Source: Novosphingobium sediminicola
GTDB lineage: Bacteria > Pseudomonadota > Alphaproteobacteria > Sphingomonadales > Sphingomonadaceae
NCBI RefSeq assembly: GCF_014196525.1
Contig: NZ_JACIDX010000025.1
Location: forward strand, 1 to 52,307
Direction of reading: 5' to 3'
Length of the DNA stretch: 52,307 bases
Within the stretch, counting starts at the first letter, position 1. Each line of letters opens with the position of its first letter. Below the pieces are notes generated by a model. The model searched no databases. It had not been told where the DNA came from and was given only the letters and a program-made list of their open reading frames with translations. Positions 41,249-48,659 of the stretch are shown here, piece after piece. Made by a program: the position numbers and the translations under genes.

Positions 41249-43661
41249 ACTTTGCTTCGGTGCAGCTGGTGGCGGCACCACCGGGGCGCACCTCGATCGT
41301 GGCGATTTTCATGCCAAGCGGCGCGGCCACGTTCAGATCGACCCCGGCGATGCCGCCGCCGGCTTTGCCCGCCAGACAGGCGAGCGGGATACGCGCCGTC
41401 TGCCAACCGCGCCCCGCCGCCGCGCGCAGCGTGGGCGCAAGGTCAACCTGCGTACCGCCCGCGCCGGTTTCCGTGATGCCGGTGAGGGTGACGGGGCCGC
41501 TCGGGGCCTGGTCGATGGTGTAGCGCAGCACGACCTCGCCCGATGTCGCCCCGGCAAAGGGCTTCATATTGGCAATGGGCCAGCTCAGCCGCAGATCGGC
41601 GGGGCCTTTCCAGATCAGTTCGCGCGCATCTTCCTGTGCGGAATAGTCAAAGCCCAGCACGCTCAATTGCTTGCCCGCGCCCACAAAGCCATGCAGCAGC
41701 GTTTCGTCCGCGCCCTCGCGGATGCTGGCATCGACGCCTGCGGCAAGGCGCTTGTGAAACACCTCGAACGTGCCGCTGGCGCTGGCATTGAGCGCCGCGC
41801 AGGTTTGGCCCAGCACCGGCAGACGCGGCGCGGGCTGGCGATAGCTGCCGCCATAGTTCACGCTGAACAAAGGCTTGCCGTTGTCATCGCAGGCGGCAGG
41901 CCAATGAAACGGCAAACGCCCGGAAAAGTCGGTTTTGCCACCGATCAGTACGTCGGCAATCCCCTCGCCCTCGCTGCCCGGCAACCACGCCGCGACAAAG
42001 GCATCGGCAAGCGCCAGTTCACGATTGACCCACAGGGGGCGCCCGGACAGCAACACCGCCACAGTCGGAATATGCGCGGCCTTGAACTTGCGCAGCAGCT
42101 TCAGCCCTTCCTCGTCATGCAGCGCATGATCGGGCCGATCCCCCACGAATTCGGCATAGGGCTGCTCGCCAAACACCACGATGGCCACATCGGGCCGGGC
42201 GGAATAGCTGCCGTCGCTTGACAGTGTGGCCTTGCCTGCGGCTTTCGCGATGCCGCCATAGATCGAGGTCGCGCCGGGGAAATCGGCATTGGTCAGATCG
42301 CCGCCGCCCTGCCAGGTGATCGTCCAACCGCCCGCTGCCTGCGCGATATTGTCCGCCGCGTGCCCTGCGACCAGAATGCGGGCCGAGGATTTGATCGGCA
42401 AAACGCCGTTGTTCTTGAGCAGCACGAGCGACTTGGCCACCGCCTCGCGGGCCACGGCACGGTGATCGGGCGAACCCAGCAGGCCCCATTGCCCCGCCAA
42501 TTCGCGCTGTGCGGGCGCGGGCTTGTCAAACAGCCCGTCGCGCAGCTTGACCCGCAGCACGCGTCCCACCGCCTCATCAAGACGCGCCATGGGAACAGTG
42601 CCATCGCGCACCTCGCGCAGCAGATTGTCATACAGGGCGCGCCAGTCATTGGGCACCATGAACACATCCAGCCCGGCCAGCAGCGATTTCGGGCAATCGC
42701 CGTTGCTGCATCCGGGCACCTGCCCATGCGCATTCCAGTCGCCCACCAACAGCCCGTCAAAACCCATCTTGCCGCGCAGCAGATCGGTCAGCAGCGCCTT
42801 GTTGCCATGCATCTTTTCGCCGTTGATGCTGGAGAAAGAGGCCATGACCGTCTGCGCGCCCGCCTTGATCGCGGGGACATAGGCGCTGGCGTGGGTGGCA
42901 ATGGTCGTGTTCAGATCACCGCGCGTATCGCCCTGATCGACGCCGCCCGTGCCGCCATCGGCAAAGAAGTGCTTGATGCTGGCCAGCACATGACGCTGAT
43001 TGAGGAAATCCTTGCTGCCCAGCTTGCCCTGCAGGCCCTCGACTTCGGCCATGCCCATGCGCGCCACCAGCGCGGGATCCTCGGAGAAGCTTTCGTAGGA
43101 GCGGCCCCAGCGCGTATCTTTCACCACAGCCAGCGTCGGCGCAAAGGCCCAGTCAATGCCGGTGACCGCGATCTCTTCGGCCGTGGCCGCGCCGATGCGC
43201 TGCACCAGAGCCGGATCATGCGCCGCGCCCAGCCCGATATTGTGCGGAAACAGCGTCGCGCCGATGATGTTATTGTGGCCATGCACCGCATCCGTACCCC
43301 AAAAGGGCGGGATGACCGGCTCGCCTGACGGCAGCGGCTCGGTGCCCGCGCGATACATCGTATCGGCCAGCGCCAGCCATGCCGGAGCCAGAGCCTTGTC
43401 ATTGCCGCCGGGGCCGGAATTGCCGCCGTTCAGGATGGTGCCAAAACGATAGCGGCGCATATCCTCGGGCGTGATCGAACCGATGTCGGGCTCGATGAGC
43501 TGCGCCACCTTATGCTCGACGCTCATATGGGCGAGCAGATCGGCAATGCGCTGCGTTTGCTGGTTTTGCTCCTGCGTCTGCGCCGCGACGGGCATCCCCA
43601 TCGCCACAGCAGCCAGACTCAGGCCGCAGATCAGCCCCTTGCGGGCCCATTGCCGGTTCAT
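41244..43661 (-). CDS. Secreted glycoside hydrolase family 3 (exo-beta-glucosidase type)
   Basis: This 805-residue enzyme has a signal peptide (hydrophobic GLICGLSLAAVAMGMPVAAQ) and a GH3 N-terminal barrel (about 40-370) with ASIKHFFADGGT and FDGLLVGDWNAHG, whose Asp is the expected nucleophile. The C-terminal domain (about 420-620) has YAEFVGDRPD with a candidate acid/base Glu, and a further beta-rich domain (about 660-800) resembles the binding domain of ExoP-type glucosidases. The ATG at 43661 has GGGAGAG upstream. It releases terminal glucose or related sugar from beta-glucans; the exact linkage is unknown. It heads the operon with the TonB receptor. Confidence 0.93.
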   Translation of the reverse strand: MNRQWARKGLICGLSLAAVAMGMPVAAQTQEQNQQTQRIADLLAHMSVEHKVAQLIEPDIGSITPEDMRRYRFGTILNGGNSGPGGNDKALAPAWLALADTMYRAGTEPLPSGEPVIPPFWGTDAVHGHNNIIGATLFPHNIGLGAAHDPALVQRIGAATAEEIAVTGIDWAFAPTLAVVKDTRWGRSYESFSEDPALVARMGMAEVEGLQGKLGSKDFLNQRHVLASIKHFFADGGTGGVDQGDTRGDLNTTIATHASAYVPAIKAGAQTVMASFSSINGEKMHGNKALLTDLLRGKMGFDGLLVGDWNAHGQVPGCSNGDCPKSLLAGLDVFMVPNDWRALYDNLLREVRDGTVPMARLDEAVGRVLRVKLRDGLFDKPAPAQRELAGQWGLLGSPDHRAVAREAVAKSLVLLKNNGVLPIKSSARILVAGHAADNIAQAAGGWTITWQGGGDLTNADFPGATSIYGGIAKAAGKATLSSDGSYSARPDVAIVVFGEQPYAEFVGDRPDHALHDEEGLKLLRKFKAAHIPTVAVLLSGRPLWVNRELALADAFVAAWLPGSEGEGIADVLIGGKTDFSGRLPFHWPAACDDNGKPLFSVNYGGSYRQPAPRLPVLGQTCAALNASASGTFEVFHKRLAAGVDASIREGADETLLHGFVGAGKQLSVLGFDYSAQEDARELIWKGPADLRLSWPIANMKPFAGATSGEVVLRYTIDQAPSGPVTLTGITETGAGGTQVDLAPTLRAAAGRGWQTARIPLACLAGKAGGGIAGVDLNVAAPLGMKIATIEVRPGGAATSCTEAKF

Positions 43662-43724
43662 CGCGCTCTCCCTTGCCGCCGCATTGGCGGCCGACTCATT
43701 GTGCGAGAGAGCGAATAGCCAAGA

Positions 43725-43762
43725 TTGAGAGCGTTCACAACATATTTTGTGAACGCTCTCAA
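43725..43762. promoter_or_regulatory. Large LacI-type operator palindrome
   Basis: The arms TTGAGAGCGTTCACAA (43725-43740) and their exact complement (43747-43762) are separated by CATATT. Each arm is itself a quasi-palindrome centred on CG (TGAGAGCG-TTCACA type), the style of LacI-family sites. The two CG centres are 22 bp apart, about two helical turns. It lies between the divergent GH3 operon and the LacI/MFS operon. Confidence 0.75.
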
Positions 43763-43813
43763 TTGACTTGCGATGACGCCCCTTTGTGGGGATAACCGCC
43801 CAAAGGGACAAAG

Positions 43814-44863
43814 ATGCACAAACCTGCCAAAGTGACGATTGAAGATGTTGCCGCCGCCGCCGGCGTCTCGCGCCAAACGGTGTCGCGGGTCATCAACAAC
43901 GGCCCGAATGTCAAACCCGCCGTGCGCCAGCGGGTCGAAGCGATGGTGGAGCAACTGGGCTATGTGCCCAACCTGTCGGCGCGGCGGATGGGGGGCGCAC
44001 GTTCCTATCTGATCCTCTCGATCAATGACCGCGCCCGCACCTTTGAAAACTGGACATCGGGGCGCGGCAATGACTGGGTCGATCAGATGCTCTATGGCGG
44101 CATGAGCGAATGCGAGCGCCACAATTACCATATGGTGCTGGAATTGATCGACACCGATGCGGGCACAACGATCCCGCAGATCGCGCGCGCGGTCGGCTCC
44201 CTGCGCCCCGATGGCGTGATCCTGACCCCGCCGCATTGCGATAATCTGGAACTGGTGGCCTGGCTGGAACGGCAGGGGATTCCCTGCGCGCGGGTGGGCC
44301 ATTACGAAGGCGGCAACTTCGTCGATGTCTTTATGGATGACGAAGGCGCGATGCGCGAAGTCACCCGCCATCTGCTCGATCTGGGCCATCGCTCCATCGG
44401 GTTTCTGGCCGGGCCGCTCAACTACGGCCCCTCGCAAAAACGCCGCAAGGCTTTTCGCGAAGCGTTGGCCGAGGCCGGAATTCCGCCCGAAGCCGGACCG
44501 ATCGGGGCGGGCAATTTCTATTTCGACATGGCGGTCAGTGTGCTGGAAACCATGCTGGCCGCGCCGAGCCCGCCCACCGCGATCATTGCCGACAATGACA
44601 AGATGGCCTTTGCCGCGCTCCATGTGGCGGCCGATCGCGGCCTGAAAGTGCCCGATGACCTCTCCGTCATCAGCTTTGAGGATACGCCGGGCGTGCGCTT
44701 CAGCGTGCCCCCCCTCACCGCGATCCGCCAGCCCACCGCCGCGATGGTCGGCAAGGCCTGCGCCCAACTGATCGCCCTGTCGAAGGGCGAGGAAGGCATG
44801 GGCGCTTTCGAACTGCCCTATGAATTCGTCGTGCGCGCCACCACCAAAGCGCCGCGCGGCTAG
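43814..44863 (+). CDS. LacI-family transcriptional regulator
   Basis: This 349-residue regulator has an N-terminal HTH (VTIEDVAAAAGVSRQTVSRV, about 7-26, with the hinge LGYVPNLSARRM) and a periplasmic-binding-protein-like effector domain (about 65-340). The ATG has AAGGGA 5 nt upstream. It is divergent from the GH3/TonB receptor operon across a 38-bp palindrome, and the MFS gene starts 4 bp after its stop. It probably represses both sides until a sugar binds. The sugar is unknown. Confidence 0.93.
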   Translation: MHKPAKVTIEDVAAAAGVSRQTVSRVINNGPNVKPAVRQRVEAMVEQLGYVPNLSARRMGGARSYLILSINDRARTFENWTSGRGNDWVDQMLYGGMSECERHNYHMVLELIDTDAGTTIPQIARAVGSLRPDGVILTPPHCDNLELVAWLERQGIPCARVGHYEGGNFVDVFMDDEGAMREVTRHLLDLGHRSIGFLAGPLNYGPSQKRRKAFREALAEAGIPPEAGPIGAGNFYFDMAVSVLETMLAAPSPPTAIIADNDKMAFAALHVAADRGLKVPDDLSVISFEDTPGVRFSVPPLTAIRQPTAAMVGKACAQLIALSKGEEGMGAFELPYEFVVRATTKAPRG

Positions 44864-44867
44864 ACCG

Positions 44868-46157
44868 ATGGCCCGCAACAGGCCCCTGTCGGCGGGCGAG
44901 GCGCTCTATGTTCTGGCCTATATGGGCGCCAATATCGCGTTTATGCCCTTTCTGGTGCTGCTTCTGCCGCGCCGGGTCGCCTCGATCGGGGTCGCGGCGG
45001 GGGGCGAGCATCTGCTTGCACTGTTGGTGCTGGCAGGCGGGATCACCGCCAGCCTGGCCAATATTGTCGCGGGGCAGATCAGCGACCACGCTATGGCCCG
45101 CCGGGGCAATCGGCGGCGGGCCATAGCGGGCGGTCTGGCCTGCCTGTTGGCCAGCTACAGCGTGCTGGCCTTTTCATACAGCCCGCTGGTGCTGGCCTTA
45201 GGTGTCATTGGTTTTCAGATAGCGGTCAATCTGTTGCTCGGGCCGATGGGGCCGCTGATCGCGGATTATATTCCCGATGAGCGCAAGGGGCACATTGCCG
45301 GGTTCCTCAATTGCGGCGTACCGGTGGCCAATGGTTCGGTGGCCATTATCGCATGGGCCGCGCCGGTCGATGGATCGGCTGGTTTTGCCCTCACCATGGC
45401 GCTGATCGCCGCCTGCGTTTTGCCGCTGCTGGTCTTCTGGCCATTTGGCGCGCCTTTAAAGCCGCAGGCCGAAACCATGCCGGTAAGTGGTCCCGGCCCC
45501 CTCCCCCTGCGCAATCTCGCACTGGCATGGTCGGCGCGGTTTTTGTTGCAGCTTGGCGCGGCCTTGCTGACCAATTATCTCTATCCCTATGTCGCCTTTC
45601 TGATGCAGGGGCCGATGGCGGTCAGCCGGTTGACGGCCGATGCGGCGGTGGGCTGGCTCTCGCTCTGGGCCGCGCTGGCGGCCTGTTGCGGCGCAGTGGC
45701 CTTTGGCCGCTGGTCCGACAGGCTGGCCGACCGACGCAGTCTGATGATCGGCAGCGCGCTGCTCGCCGCGCTGGCCCTGACCGGTTTTGCCATGGCGCCG
45801 GGTTGGTGGGTGCTGGCGGCGGCCTATGCGCTGTTTCATCTGGCGCAGGCGGCGTTTTTCTCGGTCGAGGCGGCGTTTGTGGCCGAGATCATCACCGCCT
45901 CGCGCCAAAAGGGGCGATGGATGGGTTATATGAACCTTGCCAACACCATGCCCGCGATCCTCATCACCTTACTGACCATACAGGCCAGTCAACGCAGCTT
46001 GCTCGATTTTGCCATGCATCTTGTGCTGCTGGTTTGCGCCTCGGCCTGCGTGATCGCCGCAGGGCTGTGTTTTGCCATGCGCGATCATTTGGGCTTTACG
46101 TCCAACGAGGCCGCAAGCCCAGCCCGCCAACCCAATCCGATCAGGCCGATTCCCTGA
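44868..46157 (+). CDS. MFS sugar transporter
   Basis: This is a 429-residue inner-membrane protein with about twelve hydrophobic segments. The loop GQISDHAMARRGNRRR after the second helix pair and IADYIPDERKGHIAGFLN resemble the GPH/SLC45-like sugar carriers found beside glycoside hydrolases in related bacteria. The ATG at 44868 starts 4 bp after the LacI stop, so translation is coupled. It would take sugars released in the periplasm into the cytoplasm. Its last 17 bp overlap the end of the convergent second LacI gene. Confidence 0.88.
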   Translation: MARNRPLSAGEALYVLAYMGANIAFMPFLVLLLPRRVASIGVAAGGEHLLALLVLAGGITASLANIVAGQISDHAMARRGNRRRAIAGGLACLLASYSVLAFSYSPLVLALGVIGFQIAVNLLLGPMGPLIADYIPDERKGHIAGFLNCGVPVANGSVAIIAWAAPVDGSAGFALTMALIAACVLPLLVFWPFGAPLKPQAETMPVSGPGPLPLRNLALAWSARFLLQLGAALLTNYLYPYVAFLMQGPMAVSRLTADAAVGWLSLWAALAACCGAVAFGRWSDRLADRRSLMIGSALLAALALTGFAMAPGWWVLAAAYALFHLAQAAFFSVEAAFVAEIITASRQKGRWMGYMNLANTMPAILITLLTIQASQRSLLDFAMHLVLLVCASACVIAAGLCFAMRDHLGFTSNEAASPARQPNPIRPIP

Positions 46158-47214
46158 TGGAAAGCGAATAAGGCACGACAAAATCGCCTTTTTCCCAGGG
46201 CGCGCTGATCGGCCGATCGGTGATGAGCGACACGGCTTTTTGGGCGATGGCATCAAGGGGCTGGCGCACCGTGGTCAAGGACGGGCTGAGGAAATGGGCC
46301 AGACCGACATCATCAAAACCGGTGATCGCCAGTTGATCGGGCATGGAAATGCCCTTGGCATGGGCCGCGCCGATCGCGCCCGCCGCCATGTCATCGTTGA
46401 GCGCCACAATCGCATCGGGCCGGTCGGCCATGTCCAGCAGGTGCTGCGCGGCCAGCCGGCCCGAGGTAAAGGTGTAATCGCCGGTCACCACCCAATCCTC
46501 GCGCACCTCGATGTCATAGGCGAGGCAGGCGTCGCGGAAGGCCTGCGTGCGCACGGCGCAGTCCAAATGGGCGGGGTGGCCGGTAATCAAGGCGATCCGC
46601 CGCCTGCCCCGATCGACCAGCAGCTTGACCAGATCAAAGATCGAGGTTCGGTTATCGAAGCGCACGGTGGCCATGTTTTCAAACGGGCCGATGGTCAGAA
46701 TGGCGACAGCGGGGATCGACAAGCCCTTGAAGTAATCGGATTTATCCAGATACTCACCAAAGGGCGGCGGCAGGATCAGCGCCTGCGCGCCCTCTTTGAT
46801 CAATTCCTCGGCGGCCCGCTCCGTATGATCGGGCAAGGCGCGGGCCACATCGCGGCTCAACAGATGCAGCCCCTTGTTCGCCATCGCCAACGCAATGGCC
46901 CGCACCGTTGCATTGACATAAAGGCTCTCGATCCGCGCGCTGAACTGGAGAAAGCCGATGTTGTTGATGGCGCGGCCCTGAAGCCGGAGGGAATGTTCAC
47001 TGGGCTTGTAGCCCAATTCCTCGATGATGCGCTGCACGCGTTCGCGCGTTGCCTCGCTCACCCGGCCGCGGCCGTGAAACACGTTGGAGACGGTCATGGG
47101 CGACACGCCTGCGCGTTCTGCAACAGCAAGGATGTTAACGCCGGTCGATGGCTTGCGAGGTCTGGACACGAATCTTACTTTGCAGGATGCGCTCTCTTGC
47201 GTTTTCCATGCCAT
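46141..47214 (-). CDS. LacI-family transcriptional regulator
   Basis: This 357-residue LacI protein has its HTH starting about residue 25 (VNILAVAERAGVSPMTVSNV, hinge LGYKPSEHSLRL) and an effector domain to residue 355. The ATG at 47214 gives a 24-residue leader; a GTG at 47169 would give a more normal length. GGAA lies about 9 nt before the ATG. It follows the esterase gene on the same strand, separated by a hairpin, and converges on the MFS gene with a 17-bp overlap. It may control the receptor/esterase operon upstream. Confidence 0.92.
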   Translation of the reverse strand: MAWKTQESASCKVRFVSRPRKPSTGVNILAVAERAGVSPMTVSNVFHGRGRVSEATRERVQRIIEELGYKPSEHSLRLQGRAINNIGFLQFSARIESLYVNATVRAIALAMANKGLHLLSRDVARALPDHTERAAEELIKEGAQALILPPPFGEYLDKSDYFKGLSIPAVAILTIGPFENMATVRFDNRTSIFDLVKLLVDRGRRRIALITGHPAHLDCAVRTQAFRDACLAYDIEVREDWVVTGDYTFTSGRLAAQHLLDMADRPDAIVALNDDMAAGAIGAAHAKGISMPDQLAITGFDDVGLAHFLSPSLTTVRQPLDAIAQKAVSLITDRPISAPWEKGDFVVPYSLSIRESA

Positions 47215-47236
47215 AATCGCAAGTTCCGTTTTGAAA

Positions 47237-47270
47237 ATCAGGCCTGACGCCTCCCTTCATCAGGCCTGAT
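47237..47270 (-). terminator. Terminator after the esterase gene (or twin operator)
   Basis: An 11-bp perfect stem (ATCAGGCCTGA with its complement) has a 12-nt loop. On the leftward strand a TTTT follows, fitting an intrinsic terminator. Each arm holds the palindrome TCAGGCCTGA, with centres 23 bp apart, so the same sequence could also be an operator for the LacI gene that starts 23 bp further on. Confidence 0.55.
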
Positions 47271-47301
47271 CCCGCGTCAGTTCGCCTTACTGGCGCGGAT
47301 T

Positions 47302-48582
47302 TTACCGGCCGGAAACGCCTTTGCCGCGAAACAGTCTGGGCGCGAAATCGGCCAGATAGTCGCGCCAGTTGAGCCAGGTGTGCCCCCCATCGCTTTCATG
47401 ATAGGTATGGGCGATATGGAAAGTGTCGAGCACGCGCCGGGTCGGGGCGGCGCTGGCATAGAGGAAATCCTCGCGTCCCATCGCGTAATAGACCAGATGC
47501 ATCGAGCGCGCCGCCTGCGTCAGCGCGGCGGCATGGTCACGGGCATAGGCATCGACCTGCGCCTGATCGACGTTCAGCCCCATGCCGATCCCCAGCCCCA
47601 TCGAAAACACCCCGATCCAGTGGAACGTGTCGGGCCGGGTCAGCCCCTCGCGCAGAGTATGCGAACCGCCCATCGACAATCCCGCCATCGCGCGCGCATC
47701 GGCCTGGGCAATCGTGCGATATTCGCGATCGACATAAGGGATGACATCCTCCACCAGATCGCGTCCGAAATCGTGATTGGCCGTCATCGGCACACCGGGC
47801 CGGTCAGGCGTATGGCCCGCAGGCATCACCACAATCATCGGTCTCGCCCGCCCCGAGGCAATCAGCCGGTCGAGAATGACATGCGCCTGCCCCACGCTGG
47901 TCCAGCTGTCATCACTGTCGCCCGCACCATGGACGAGATAGAGCACCGGATAGCGCCCCGTCCCCCGCATATAACCGGGCGGGGTGTAAACATGCATCCG
48001 CCGCTGAGCATTGAGCGATTTGGACCAATAGGTGACCGATGTCACCGCGCCATGGGGCGTGGCCGCATCCCATTGCTGGAACGTGCCGGATGGGCCATCG
48101 ACATGGACCACGCTTTCAATCCCATTGCGCGTTTCCGACCAGCGGTCCGACAAAGGATCGGCCACCTTGATCCCATCGACGCGGAAACTGTAGCGATAGG
48201 CCCCCGGCGCCAGCGGGATCGCGGTGGTCCCGCTCCACAGGCCATTGGGTTCGCGGGTCAGTTCCAGCCCCTTGGGGCCGTTGGGGGCAAAGCTCATCGG
48301 GATGGCGGCCCCGGCGTCGGAACTGGTGACGATCACCTGTCGGGCCTGCGGCGCGCAAAAGCGGAAGGTGATCCGCCCGTCTCCCAGCACCTGCGCCGAG
48401 GCGTAGGGCACGGGCATCCCCACGAACCACGGCGTATGCGCGCAATCAGCAACGGGGGCAGTCGCAGCAGGAGGCGTTGAAGGCATCGGGGGATTGCCCT
48501 GTGCAGAAAGAGGCGAAGTGCTGAGCAGGCAAGGCAGGGCCGCCAGCAGGAAGCGATTTGAGATCACACGGTTTGAGATCAC
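47302..48582 (-). CDS. Secreted esterase with N-terminal E-set domain (feruloyl/carbohydrate esterase-like)
   Basis: This 426-residue protein has a signal-peptide core (FLLAALPCLLSTSPLSAQG) and an immunoglobulin-like E-set domain (about 55-170, GDGRITFRFCAPQARQVIV). An esterase-D-type alpha/beta hydrolase domain follows, with the nucleophile in AGLSMGGSH and the His in ESDGGHTWLNW. Such proteins often remove feruloyl or acetyl groups from xylans. The start is a GTG at 48582 with AAGGGA 6 nt upstream. The first five codons are tandemly duplicated, giving a second in-frame GTG at 48567. It follows a TonB receptor gene with a hairpin between. Confidence 0.85.
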   Translation of the reverse strand: MISNRVISNRFLLAALPCLLSTSPLSAQGNPPMPSTPPAATAPVADCAHTPWFVGMPVPYASAQVLGDGRITFRFCAPQARQVIVTSSDAGAAIPMSFAPNGPKGLELTREPNGLWSGTTAIPLAPGAYRYSFRVDGIKVADPLSDRWSETRNGIESVVHVDGPSGTFQQWDAATPHGAVTSVTYWSKSLNAQRRMHVYTPPGYMRGTGRYPVLYLVHGAGDSDDSWTSVGQAHVILDRLIASGRARPMIVVMPAGHTPDRPGVPMTANHDFGRDLVEDVIPYVDREYRTIAQADARAMAGLSMGGSHTLREGLTRPDTFHWIGVFSMGLGIGMGLNVDQAQVDAYARDHAAALTQAARSMHLVYYAMGREDFLYASAAPTRRVLDTFHIAHTYHESDGGHTWLNWRDYLADFAPRLFRGKGVSGR

Positions 48583-48584
48583 AC
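48555..48584. repeat. 15-bp tandem repeat spanning the esterase start codon
   Basis: Two adjacent 15-bp copies (48555-48569 and 48570-48584) differ at one base. Read leftward each encodes VISNR and each begins with GTG. The outer copy has the ribosome site. Confidence 0.7.
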
Positions 48585-48621
48585 AATGTCCCTTCACGGA
48601 CAAAAAGGAAAGATCGCGGTT

Positions 48622-48653
48622 CCCCTTGGCCGCCGGAGGGGGCGGCCAAGGGG
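48622..48653 (-). terminator. Intercistronic hairpin between TonB receptor and esterase genes
   Basis: A perfect 13-bp stem (CCCCTTGGCCGCC, 48622-48634, with 48641-48653) has a 6-nt loop and lies 6 bp after the receptor stop. A CTTTCCTTTTTG stretch follows about 10 bp later in the direction of transcription, so partial termination is likely. Confidence 0.6.
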
Positions 48654-48659
48654 CATCCA

